From positions 187,505,044-187,569,043 of the forward strand of contig CM057344.1 of NCBI GenBank assembly GCA_030015575.1: DNA of 64,000 nucleotides, given 5' to 3'. Shown here piece by piece: positions 11,313 to 23,524 of the stretch. The DNA comes from Agapanthus africanus (lineage: Eukaryota; Streptophyta; Magnoliopsida; Asparagales; Amaryllidaceae). The notes beneath the pieces were generated by a model. The model saw nothing but the letters and a program-made list of their open reading frames with translations, ran no database searches and was not told where the DNA came from. The translations under genes and the position numbers were made by a program. Each line of letters begins with the position of its first letter. The first letter of the stretch is position 1.

Positions 11313-14300
11313 TTTCACGACCCGAAATATTAGCTCGTGACCAGCACTTGAATCACGCCACGTCTAAAGGCGTAACGGAATTCAAGTAAGCTGAAACCCA
11401 TAAATCTAAACCTTTTTAGAAAAATAAATGAGGTGAGCTTTTGAAATAAAGGTATAATGAAAATAAGTTTTCTTAATGCATAGAAAAGGAACATGAATGA
11501 TGCAAGTGAAATTTATTAGTTTAAAAACATGTTTCGTATTTTTAAAAATTTCGGCAGCACCTCCTTTGTATATTTTGATCCAAAACCACAATACATAACA
11601 AGAATAATGGCATCCCCAAGCGGGAGCTAGCTCTTCGCCAAACAGCGGATCACAACCACGCAATACATTATAAATAAGTATACGACGCCCAACGGCGAAG
11701 TTCACCACAATAAGATAAAGAAATGAGCAAATATAACCCCAAAAGTGAATGTAAAACCCATCGCTCAAATCTCGCAACTACAAGTCTCACTAAGTCTCAT
11801 TACTTATACAAATTCAAAATTCGATTGATTGATGGAGTTAACTAGATACAATATGAAATATAATACAAGAGTGGGTACGATACAAATGCCCCACCTACCA
11901 AAGCAAAACACCCGAATGGAACTGTATGCCAGCGAAGCCGCTACTGATCCAAGCGGTCAACCTGCAAGAACTGTGGCACAACGGGGGTGAGTTGCCAACT
12001 CGTGAATAGAAATATATCTACAAGTAGAAATCGAATAAACAACGACTTCTAAGTCAACTATATCATAAGGTAAAACTATGATATCTAAGGTGACCGGGTC
12101 GTATATGTGCCAACAAGATAGTCACTATCTATATGCACATGGATAGCATCCTACAGTAATAATCAATGCATGCGGATATGTGGATCTCATCCACCCATAA
12201 ATCAATATCTATAAGCATGTGTATAATCTCCGATAGTAAAATCGGTGTATGTATGTATGTATGTGGATCTAGTCCACACGTCAACCACTGACGCAACAAT
12301 ATCATGCATGTAAATATCATAAAAGAGCGTGCATGAAAGTGTGAGGATATATATATCAACGGTGTCCCTCCCGACACATCAAATCATGGAACCGGAGTGC
12401 CTAGCATCGACACTCGAAAACATCATGAAAACCGTGCCCAGCATCGGTACATAAATCCTCATATATCTCAGGCGCCGCATCCTCAGATCGGCTCTCAGGC
12501 GCCGCACACCCTGGTCGGCCCTCATATCCATCTCGCTACTCCGGTCGGTATCTTCCGGATAACCTCCGAGTCTACATACTATCACCGGTTGGTAGTACTC
12601 CCCCTGCCGGGCTCACCGTCTAACATATACGAGTCTTCTTGCCCCGGGATACCTCACCGGGTCCACCATGTACCCGCAGACGGTGCCTACCACTCCTCGA
12701 ATCGGGTTTCACATGCCACTCTCAGAACCGAGAAAACACATGGTGGACGCACTGAAATATCATATCAAGAGAAACCGGGTTTTTAAAACAATATATGCTT
12801 TCCTTTGAAATATCCACGGTTCTCAAATCCAGAAATCTCATGAAAACAATATATCTCAATGCGTAAAATAGTAGAGCATGATGTATGCGACATGTAAAAA
12901 GAAATGCGAGCACATCCGTGTATCATGCAATATGGGATAGTGATATGACATATTAAGGGAAAACCGCTCTTTTAAAATGATTCCAGTTTTTAAAATATAA
13001 CATGCGGTTCCCAATTTTACAATAAACCGGTTATCTATGTAGGTACAATATGTATATGCGCAAGTATAGATGTACCATGTATATGTGCGCAAGTATAGAT
13101 GTATGGGTATACGAATGTGTATACCCGCAAGTATGAATGTATCAATGTATATGTGCAAGCAAGTTATGCGAAGAGTCATATCATGATGCAGCAACCTTAC
13201 TGTGTAGTGGCATGGCAATTATCGATGATGAAGTGTGTGAGCCGGAAAATATGTGTACGCGTAACATATGCATCATCGATAATGGTGCAGGTGTACTATC
13301 ACAGGTATATGCGATGCAATAATAATATCATGAATGCAGCAAGTAAATCATCAGCTAACAGCTATAAGGTATACATAACTATCATATGTCCGAGTCGGTG
13401 AATCTATCAATCAGCATCTAGCCCAATAACACCGCGTACGGTATAATCTATCGTACGGCAACCTCTAGCCAAGGGTAAGGATCAATCATCAAGTCAAACT
13501 CATCACGCACAGAATATCATCATGCGGCGGCATTATACTAAAAGGAATCCTATCATTCTATACGACAAATGAGGGTACGGCCTAATATCACATACGGCCT
13601 ATCATCCATGATTCACACATTATATATATATATATATAACCCTATATACCTATGTCCCAGGTCGCATCTGCAATAATCTCATATCAGGGGACCGGCAGGG
13701 TATAAATCATCTCGATCGACTCGCATCCGCATACCATCATATCATATCATCTCATTATATCATCAAATTCGTCTTGTATTCTTTCATCGCATTTATGTCT
13801 CATATCATGTCGAATTTACATAAACATACTATCTCTACTATGTATAAGTATCTAATCTAACAAACACACCCGAATCATACAATCAGATTTTTAAAGAAGT
13901 GAATTGTAGTTTTGAAAACAGGGGTTACGGAGTTTTTAAGGAAAAGATATCATTTGAAAATCCGTAACATCTCTCAAGATATACATTTAAAAGATACATA
14001 TGATTCTTTAGTTTAGAAAAAGGTATGGTTCGGATGACGCATCTACATCGACTATCTAGTCCTATAGAACCCTAAGCGGTAATATCGCTACATATCATCC
14101 TAGGGTAGTAGTAGTAGCATATCACACTTAACTATACTCTAGTTTCTAATATGACTACATAGCTATCTATATTCTAACCCTAGTTTCCTAATCTAGGTTT
14201 CCTAACCTTACTCTATAAATCGGTTTTTCCATCAGAAGTTTGCGGGGGTGCTATACGCCATCCACCCGACTTCCCCGGTAGATATAGATCTACTCACCTG

Positions 14301-15765
14301 GTCTTCGATCGCCCAAATCAATGACGCCATGCTTCTTCACCTCGGAATCCATGCGAGGGTACCTACAATAATAACCAATCGTAATACGTATTAAAATCGA
14401 AGCAGAAAACCGATACGGCGCACGGTGTGCCAATGGGTTAGAACCTATGGCCTAAACGTGCAAATCAAACCAACAACCCCTATTGTCGATGTACGAACAC
14501 CCGACAACCAAATACAAATCCAAATATCAAGAAAGTGCATTTAAAAATATGGAAAACATAGCCAAAAACACACCAAAATGCTTTCAGATTTTCCTCAGAT
14601 GACAACTAGCCAAAACTGCACATAGGAGGGGTCAAATTTAGTGCAAAAAGAGCCATGGACCAAATCTGGGACATTTCTACCCTACTCTGGCCGTAAATTG
14701 CCGCCAGAATTAATATATCTACGGCCAAAGGTTTGAGTTAGGGGCTCGGGTCTCAGTGGTAGCTTCCTAGGTGCCTGCACGACTCCCAGTAATCCCAAAA
14801 TCAATTCTAGTGTCCCCGGGTTACTCCAGATTCCAAAACACCTTCACAGATCACACATTTATCCGATGTCGGGTTTCTAAATCCGTGTTTTAAGGTTTCT
14901 AAGGTTTGGTCCTGGTCACTAAATAGCACTTAAATTTAGTTAACAGCTACTTGGCATCACCCAATTCAAACCAACACTCAATTCCTCACTAGGGTTTCCC
15001 AATGTCCACTAATCTCCACAATATCATATCTAAACACATAGGAATGCTAAAGTAAAGGAAAAACTACCCTAATTAGAAGGGATTACCTCATAAAGCACCC
15101 ATGAATCCCCCAAGATCATCAAAACTGAATTTTTCTTGGTCCCATGTGTAGAGGTTGAAGAGGGGATTAATATTTAAGAAGGGTGTGTAGGGTTTTGGGG
15201 CATGGTTGGAGATGGATCTAGGGAATTTTGTGGAGGGTTGTGGAGTTGAGGAGATGAAGGAGAGAAGAAGAAAAAAGATGGGGCAATGAATGGGCAGCAG
15301 CCCCCTTCCCTCTCTCACTAATTCACACTCTCTTTCTCTCTCCAAAGTTCACCTAACCTAATCATTATGTCTCCTTGACTTTTCCCTTTTTCTTTTTCTC
15401 TTTTCTATCCACCAAAAACCATAATATAAAGCCCAAATGAAATGAAACATGTAATAAAATGAAACATGTCATGGTGCACTAACCATGGAAACTGTAAAAA
15501 CGCGGATTTGGCTTAATCGCGATTAGCAGTGCACTAATCGGGTTTTTATCGAAACTGCACATAATAAATTTTAAAATTGCCAAATCCTTTAAATATATTT
15601 TTAAATGAATAAATCATTTTAATTTCTATTTATTTCACAATTATTGGTATATATTTATACCCTTTTTCGAAAACCCCAATTTCGCAAATCGGCAGTTTTC
15701 GGGAAAAATATTATTTTAATATTAAATTCCCAAAAATAATATTTTATATCTTCCGAAATGTTACA
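11313..15765 (-). repeat. Solo LTR E2, Tekay/Del-type
   Basis: This is a 4,453-bp minus-strand LTR with no internal region. It begins TGTAACATTTCGG (minus strand) and ends GTCGTGAAA where its relatives end GTCGTGACA, so the terminal CA is mutated. Perfect 5-bp target duplications CTAAA flank it at 11308-11312 and 15766-15770. It is related to E1 and to F's LTR, sharing the terminal block and the GCTGCCGAAATTTTT block. It interrupts the protease coding region of C. A solo LTR is the normal product of recombination between two LTRs of one element. Contents include a TA run (13621-13638), short imperfect palindromes at 12395-12450 and no convincing gene. Confidence 0.92.
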
Positions 15766-15770
15766 CTAAA

Positions 15771-17978
15771 ACAATAAAGTCCACAGGGAATATAAATTCC
15801 CCGACTTTTATCAACACATCCTCAAACTCGCCCCTAGGTTTGGTGATTGATCGGTCTGCCATTTGGAGAGTACAATGAGCTAGTTTCAACTCTCCAATCC
15901 CTAACTGGTCGTAGATAGAGTATGGAAGCAAGTTAACACTAGCGCCAAGGTCAAGTAGAGCATGGTTGATATTTTTACCCCTAATAGAATAGAGATTGAA
16001 GAACAGCCAGGGTCCTTACGTTTGTTTGGTAATTGTTGGGTAAAAGCTGTGCTAACATTATTCGTCATGAATACATTTTTGGGCACTTGAGTCTTTCTAT
16101 TCCTAGTGCACAAGTTCTTAAGGATTTTCGCATAAGCCGGAACTTGTTGTATAGTATCTAGGAGAGGGATATTTATGTTAACCTGTTTAAACATTTCCAT
16201 AATCTTCTCCATATATGGACTTGGTTTGTTTTCCCTTAACCGATTTGGATAAGGAGCTTTAACAATAAGAGCTGGGTCCAACATTGGAGAAGGTCCTGTG
16301 GGTAGAACAGATCCCAGAATTTGAGTGGGGGTCGTATTTGGTTAACTAGAAGAAGTGGGCTGAGGGTTCGATCCTTGAGGAAAACGAAGAATAGGCTCAG
16401 AAGAAGATGAACTAGGGTCATAAGTGGAAGTGAAAGTGGAAGTCGGGGTGTCATTGATATTTTCATCATTATCAATCTGTTCACCGACTTGATTATTCAG
16501 CACTCTTCCGGATCCCAACGTTGTAATGGCACTCACATTGTAGTGTTGTGAATGCCCAGGATTCGGTAGGGGTTGAGATGGAAGTTTCCCTTTCTTTCTA
16601 ACACTCATTTCGGCATTTAATCGTGCAATTTGTACTTCTATCGATTTAATACTCTCACCATGGGAGGCGGAGTTCTTCTTTGTATCATCGATAGAAGACC
16701 TTATATCAGCTGACACTTGGATGGAATGTTTCATGAACAAATCCAAGGTTCGCTCGAGTGAAGAGGAATTATCGGTACCGGCCAATTACAAAGGATTATT
16801 GTACGGTGCAAAAGTGTTGGCCAGATTTTAAAAATTTTGTGGTTGAAAAGGGTGCTGACTCAATTGTAGTGGTTGCTGTTATTGTGGAGGGACCCTTTGA
16901 AAGTTATTTTGGTTGGGAACCGTATTTTGAGTTTGGTGTTGGTTCCACGCAAAATTAGGGTGATTCCTCCAACCCTGATTATAAGTGGAAGAATAAGGAT
17001 CGTTTCTAAGTCGTTGCTGAAAAGCAGCATTAGTGTGTTCTTGACCTTGAAATGGAGAATTCAATGGACATTCTTCCGTCAAATGTGATGGATCGGAACA
17101 ACATCCACACACTGTTTTAGGGAGTGTGACCTGGTTTAGGGAGGCTAATAAAAATTTGTGTTCCATAGCGTCAAGTTTCTTTTGCATTGCTGCCATTTCA
17201 GCTTTGACTGCTATGGAAACATCAAGTTGATGGATACCACCCCTAGACGATGATTGACTAACACTCTCTGATTGCAAAGTCTCTTCAGCGAAATCTTCCT
17301 AAAATTTCCAAGCTTCGCCATCGTCTTTAGACATGAAATTGCCTTGATACATAGAATCAAACATCTACTTTGTTGTTGGATTAATTCCCTCATAGATGAT
17401 TCGACTGAGATCCCATCTATGGATTCCGTGATGAGGACATTGGACTAGCAGATCCTTGAATCGTTCAAAACACTTCCAAAATTGTTCACCGGGAAGCTGG
17501 GTAAATTGATTGATTTCGCTACGGACACGGGCGGTCTTATGATTGGGATAAAATTTCTTAAGGAATGCTATGACGAATTCATCCCAGTTTGAAATAAAGT
17601 GTGCAGCTGTATTATGAAGCCATTTTTCGGCTAAATCGCACAAAGCGAACGGGAGAAGACGCAATCTCATAGCATCCACAGAAAGCTGTGAAGTACCCAT
17701 CATAGCACATACGTTTTCAAATTTGGTAATAAAAATGTATGCATCTTCAGACTCGAGACCGTGAAATTTAGGTAAAAGATTGATATAGTGTGGTTTGATT
17801 TCAAAGTTATCACCGTTGGCTGCTGGAATGGAAAGACGGGTAGGAAGAGGACCTCGAATAGGGTAGCATCTCTCTTGGAGAGAGATGCTTGGTGGGTTCT
17901 GCGCACGTGCGGGCGGTGGCAGAGTGGTGTTGAAGTTTGATGGAAAACCGTCCATTGCGGTGGATGTGGTAGTGGGTG
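15771..17978 (-). pseudogene. Athila C gag and protease (broken)
   Basis: On the minus strand most of this is one frame with in-frame stops. It starts with a capsid-like domain (from 17955, with the LPKFHGLESEDAY and AEKWLHNTAA blocks typical of Athila gag), then a CX2CX4HX4C zinc knuckle (CGCCSDPSHLTEEC, near 17060-17110), a Ser/Pro-rich linker, and the region before protease (PYPNRLRENKPSPYMEKI). Stops break it near 17362, 17300, 16876 and 16340. A shift near 16000 precedes the protease motif DLGAS. The frame is open at its 5' end into solo LTR E1, and the first codons lie beyond that insertion at 21657-21739. The 3' end runs into solo LTR E2. Confidence 0.88.
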
Positions 17979-17983
17979 AAAAA

Positions 17984-20580
17984 TGTAACGTTTTACAAAT
18001 CGTTATGCGAATTTTTCCGTTTTAGAGTAAAATAGTCGGTATTTCCCGTTTTAACCCGACTGTGATCAAACGTCCATATAAACTTGCCGGCAGCTAGTTT
18101 AGCTAAAATAAAGCTAGTGCGCGAGCTTTTGGAGTATATGGGAAGTTTTGGTTCAAATTGAATTTTTCCCTTTCTAAATATTATTTTAATGTGGTATTTA
18201 AATATTGGGTTTGGGTTACTCCTAAATTTGTATCATTTCTAATAAATCAAACTTGAGTTAAGCAAAACCCTTCACATAATATCTAGATCTTTTGGGTTGA
18301 CTAAAGGATTAATGTTTTAAAGAAATAAAAATGAATGGAAAAGGTGGCATGTGCATGTATGCGCATTTATGTGCATTTTTAGCAATTCTTGCTAGAACAA
18401 TCCACACAAGTCTTAACAAATCCCCCACTTTCTCACTTGGCCGAGCTCTTCTTCCTTCTTCTGCCCTTGGTCATTTCTTTCACCATTTGTAACAATTTCA
18501 AGCTCAATAAATCTCCAAAATTCCATAAATAATCTCACAAAACACATCAAGTCTTGATTTAGCTTCTTTGATCACTTAGAGCTAGGAAAGCTTGGATCTT
18601 GTGAGCCAAGGTTGATAGCTATAATCCCTAAACTGTTAAATAGGAGTTTTTATGATGTTTAGCTCATTGGTTATGGTGTAGAACACTTTAAGTATCGATT
18701 AGTGCAATATCGTATTTTTTTAGTGTCTTGTTAGAGCCTCTGTGATCTGCTGTGACCTGGAAATTTTACAGAAAAATCAAACAAGATAGTAGTGTTGTAC
18801 TAGTGACCCTAGGATTCCACCTGAAGCACGAGACCCACCCCACCGGGTTTGGCCGGCGACCCAAGCATGAATTCCGGCGACGTCGAATTAAGAGGGGGGT
18901 GTTGGTGTTTGGTTTTTGTGGGTAGTTGTCTGCTGTGGTTTAGGGGTGTTTGGTACTGTTTAAATTTTTGGTATTTACAGTATGCAAAATCTGGAATCGT
19001 TTTTCTATAATCTAGTGTTTTGAGTCCGCGTGTTACGTTATCCGACACGAATCGTGATCTTGAGCAGCTGCTGCACTTGGATTGGTTTCGTAGTGTCGTC
19101 ACGCACTTTAGCCACTAGACTGACACTTGTGAGTTAGTTTGGAGTTGGTGCATCATTTTAAAACGTAGTTTTATGTGATATTGGTCGATTTCTGAGATTT
19201 TGCACTGTCTTTGTGTTTGTGAAATTATAGCATCGCAAGCGGGGACTTCGGACGCCGCGAACAAGGGGAAGCAGGTGGTCGGATTTTTATAGCTCGAGAC
19301 CATCGATGAGTAGATTTAACATCTACGGGGAAATCTCCCGTATGGCATTATGCGTCGGGGCTGATATAATATGATAGCTGCATGTTATTGCATATTAGTT
19401 GATTTCATACGAACGTCATTGCATAGTATTATCTGTTGTACCTTGACTTGTACCTTTAGATATAACACATTACTGACGGTTCATGTTGCATGAGCACTAA
19501 ATTGTATGCTACACCCACACCGTCTGTAATTGCCATGACAAGCACAAAACACATACATACATAATATGGTAGTGGATAGGGATAATTGAGGTAGTAACTC
19601 TTACTCCATTGTGCATATGAAATACTGTGGACACATACATACGTGATATTGCATTGGGCAGGAATAGTTGAGGTAGTAACCCTTATTCCACGTATATCTT
19701 GCTATAGCTACTTGTATATCATGCATACAGATTGACATCTACACCCACATACTCGATTACAGCTACATGTACATCATGCACACATACTGACATGTACACC
19801 CACATATTTTGCTATAGTTTCCTATACCCTAAGTGGTATGGTTTTGACATGTGATATTGAGACGTTGACTATTGCGCTAATGAAATGCATCATACATACT
19901 TGCTTACATGTAGATACTTAAACCTTGTTACAATTACATGTACACCTCATATGATGCTGCACTTGTTTTCGGAGGATTTGGGAACCGCATGATATATTTT
20001 AAAGTTGGATTCATTTTAAAGAGCAGTTTTCCCTTAATATGCTCATATTGTTGTTTTATGTTGTATATACCAGTTTTCATGGATTTACGCATTGAGATAT
20101 GGATTTTATATGATTATGGATTTGAGAACCGTGGGGGTATTTCAATAAAACTATGTATTGTTTGAAAACCCGGTTTCTCTTGATATGATATTTCAGTGCG
20201 TCCACCAAGTGATTTCTCGGTTCTGAGATTTGGCTTGTGATATCCGATTCGAGGAGCGGGAGGCACCATCTGCAGGTACATGGTGGACCCGGTATGGTAC
20301 CCCGGGACGAGTGGTGATTTCGTGATGTAGACGATAAGCCTGACGGAGGGACCACTACCTACCGGTGATTTTATTTGGACTCGGCGGTTATCGTGGGGAT
20401 ACCGATCGGAGTGATGTACGGCATATCGTCAGGGTCAGTCATGGTGACAGCGCCTGAGTTATGAGGATTTACGTGTCGATGCTAGACACGGGTTTCATGA
20501 CGTTTCGAGTGCCGGTGTTTGACACTCAGGTTTCCATGATTTTTTACGTATCGTCGGTGGACATCCATGGTTGATATCCT

Positions 20581-20621
<41 letters not shown>

Positions 20622-21651
20622 ACAGGTATATGTTTTCATGATGTTTTGGGTGTCGATGTTTGACACTCAGGTTCCATGAGACTTACAGGCTGTGAGGGCT
20701 GATTTGTGGATGCGGTGCTTGAGGATTTGGGATTTGATGTGTCAGTGAGGGACACTGGTATTTTTCAATGCTGATGATTTGCATGAGATTTTATATTATA
20801 TTATCCCACACTCAGGAGTATGTTGATATGAATTGCTTCATATAGTTGTAGTACTCTTATGATGTACCTTTACATGATTGTTGCATATTCACATTTTCAT
20901 ACTTATGCTATCGGATTACATGTGATAGATTAATCGCTGTTCGTGTATACTTGCGATTACAGTATGATGTTATTTACTATTCATGAGTTGGTAACTCACC
21001 CCCATTGTGCCACAGTGTTTTGCAGGTCTTACCCTCTGAGTAGTCATGGCAGAGCGTCTTATCATCTCTACTTTTACGGATACCGCTACGATTGGTTGTG
21101 AGGCCTTTGCTTTTAGGTGGGTTTGCGGTTATCCGTTTGTACATTGTATATCTTTTGTTGGATCTAGTATTCTCCATCTACCACTTCTTGTATTTGACTT
21201 AGAGATGAGTTGTGAGGATTTGGTGTTGTATTATTATTTTGGTGACTTTACGTGCCGTGCTCGTGGAAGCCGGTCTTGTTGAAAAGTTTTACCTCTTTAT
21301 GCAGTTTTCCTTTATATTCTTCGCTTCGGCGTCGTATTTTTGCTTATTGTGGTTTTCTCCACCGTTGGGCGTGATTTGTTCCCATTTGGGATGCTTTATA
21401 TATTTCTATGTTGTACCCGTTTTTCGGGGCTAGTTTTACAAAGGAGTTGCTGCCGAAATTTTTAAGAACGAAAACTAAACTTAAAGATTTTTTTTTACTT
21501 GAGAATTTCCGAATGTTTTAAACTATGTTTTTCTCCGTTTATCCAGTTTGGGTGGTTTAGATTTCTGGGTTTCGGCTTACTTAAGTTGAGTACGCCTGTA
21601 GACGTTACGTAGTTTACGTGCCGGTTACGGGTCAAATTTTGGGTCGTGACA
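17984..21651 (+). repeat. Solo LTR E1, Tekay/Del-type
   Basis: This is a 3,668-bp plus-strand LTR beginning TGTAACG and ending GGGTCGTGACA, with no internal region. Target duplications AAAAA lie at 17979-17983 and 21652-21656. It splits the gag frame of C. Related blocks in F's LTR include GGGGACTTCGGACGCCGCGA (E1 about 19239, F about 59992). It contains an (AC)18 run and an array of short hairpins at 20472-20755. Several short open frames in it (for example 19938-20165 and 21046-21433) are not conserved in frame and are not called genes. Confidence 0.93.
20584..20619. repeat. (AC)18 microsatellite
   Basis: A pure AC dinucleotide tract of 36 bp inside solo LTR E1. It is absent from the homologous part of F's LTR, so it is a local expansion. 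Confidence 0.97.
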
Positions 21652-21656
21652 AAAAA

Positions 21657-21739
21657 GTAGATGTAGAATTACCGACTTCGGAGTCGATAGGAGGAACGCG
21701 GACAAGACGGGCACTAGAATCCCGTGTCCAGCCGAGCAT
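21657..21739 (-). pseudogene. First codons of Athila C gag, cut off by solo LTR E1
   Basis: On the minus strand an ATG at 21739, preceded in frame by a TAG six bases upstream, opens about 28 codons that include the block DSSARLVRVPPIDSEV. The frame runs into the insertion site and, after removal of E1 and one duplication copy, continues open into the long gag frame at 17978. This makes 21739 the likely gag start. E1 therefore entered gag about 30 codons from the start. Confidence 0.75.
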
Positions 21740-22687
21740 GCACTAATCGGTTTAGCATAAGTGGCAGCGTTTGTGATAATTAGGGAAAAAGTGTAGTTTG
21801 TTTTGAAAAAGATGGATTTTGAAAAATCACACAAAAATGCATAAGCAACCCTAGATCTAATGGTCACCTAGGACAAGTCACTAGACCGCTCCTAGACTTC
21901 CAAAAGACAAATCGCAGGATAAATCCTCTACTGCCTCTTTATCTCTCCTGTCGCCAGGTAAGTGCCAAGTAAGTGGGAGGTTATCCGCTACGTAAGTAGC
22001 GGGCCTAATTAAGTAACCACTTGCCTTAGACACACTTGTCTTAGACACCACAAAAGAGATGCGGATAAGCAATAGATTACCCATGACCTTCTTCTGTCCT
22101 AATTGAGCGCGACGGTTCGTAGAGTCTTATATAGATATTTTTTAGTTAATGAAGGGTGAGGCGGGTGCTAGTTTTGTGATTTGCGGGGCTCAGGAAGGGT
22201 AATGAAATCCCCACCTAATCTGAATTTAGTCTTTGCCCCTTAATTTCCGTATTACAATATTCACACAAACAATATCAAGAAAAGCAACAAATTTTGTTTT
22301 TGGGCGCTGCGAATTTTTGCAAAGAATCCTGCAGAAAAGTGTTATTGGATATATCAAGGAGGAGATAAGAAAGAAAAGAATATACTAAAGAGAGTTGATT
22401 CTCTGAATCAACCAAGAGGCCGCGGTTCCTCCGCCAAAACCTGCAATGCGCCGCGGTTCCGCGGTACAGTGAACAGTTCTTTGAACGAATTTTTCTATTG
22501 CTGCTACTTTATCTCCTCTGTCCTAGATGCAATGATCTGAATAATTTTCTCACTTCTACAGTGATTCCAGATTTCCTTGCAAAATTCACAAACAATAACG
22601 TTAAGCACACGATGCTTCTTGATTCAAATTTTTGATGGAATAATAATGTTTCAACTCAAATTGCAAGAACGAACAAAATAGCACACA
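21740..22687 (-). other. Leader of Athila C with paired GC palindromes
   Basis: About 950 bp of untranslated leader lie between primer site and gag. At 22417-22434 and 22449-22464, about 225-270 nt downstream of the primer site, are two GC palindromes (cores CCGCGGTTCCTCCGCC and GCGCCGCGGTTCCGCGGT). No other feature is evident in this stretch. Confidence 0.6.
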
Positions 22688-22706
22688 ATCCCCGGCAACG
22701 GCGCTA
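22688..22706 (-). promoter_or_regulatory. Primer binding site, tRNA-Asp type
   Basis: The minus strand reads TAGCGCCGTTGCCGGGGAT. The 3' end of plant tRNA-Asp predicts TGGCGCCGTTGCCGGGGAT, one base different. It lies two bases from the LTR end. This primer is characteristic of Athila elements. Confidence 0.9.
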
Positions 22707-22708
22707 TT

Positions 22709-23524
22709 TGATTGATCTAAAAAAATTGTGTGTACTAAATTATGACGAAAATGATATGAAAAGTATAATCACAACCAAAGAATTTATAACCGCAATCAAT
22801 AACGGTATCGATGTAGCTCGTTAATGAGCACGGGTCGTCCACTGAGATCCGTGTATTTATTCGTTCTTGGTTTAGTTGAGTCGAAAGAAAAATAGTAAAG
22901 GAAAATTCAAGAAGATGAATCAAGATTTAATTGAGTTGTCATTTCAAGAAAATCAAGAAAAATGTTCGAGAATTAGAAATCAAGAAAGTGTCCAATATCA
23001 ATTTTAGTTATCAAGAAAATGTAGAATAGCTTATAGGATTAGATAGGAATTAGTAGTCAATGATGAATAATAAAAGTTACTTATCTTATCTATTGATGAA
23101 TTATAGCTAAAACGATGATTATGAATGAAGATTAGGAATCCTTTGAAGAAACTAGGGTTTTTCCCTCACTATCCCTTGTCTTTTCATTGATCATCATTCA
23201 AATCTGGCCTCTAGAAACGAGAATCATCACTCATTTAATCCTAAATTGCAACGAAATTATCAAGAACGATGATCTCGCTCCAAATTTGGTCGTTGATGAT
23301 TCTTTTTCCTAAAATTCATAATTCTCATAACACTTAAGACTAGTTTAGGATTTTATCAACATTTGATCTACTGAATTCAACGAATCCTTAATAAGCGGAG
23401 ATTTCACTCACGCATCATGAAACCAAAAGAATCGAGAATTAGAAATTTCATAATGCCAGAATGTAAAGAAAGCGAGAATTAACAATTTATCACCATTATT
23501 AATCAACTTCAAATTTATACTTCT
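22709..23524 (-). repeat. 5' LTR of Athila C, part next to primer site
   Basis: This 816-bp piece is homologous to 4776-5591 of the 3' LTR. It is interrupted at 23524 by element B; positions 23520-23524 (CTTCT) are the left target duplication of B. Confidence 0.93.

Noticed and set aside
13099-13401. 100-codon frame within solo LTR E2
   Set aside because: Made of degenerate ATG/TAT-rich repeats, not conserved in E1 or F.
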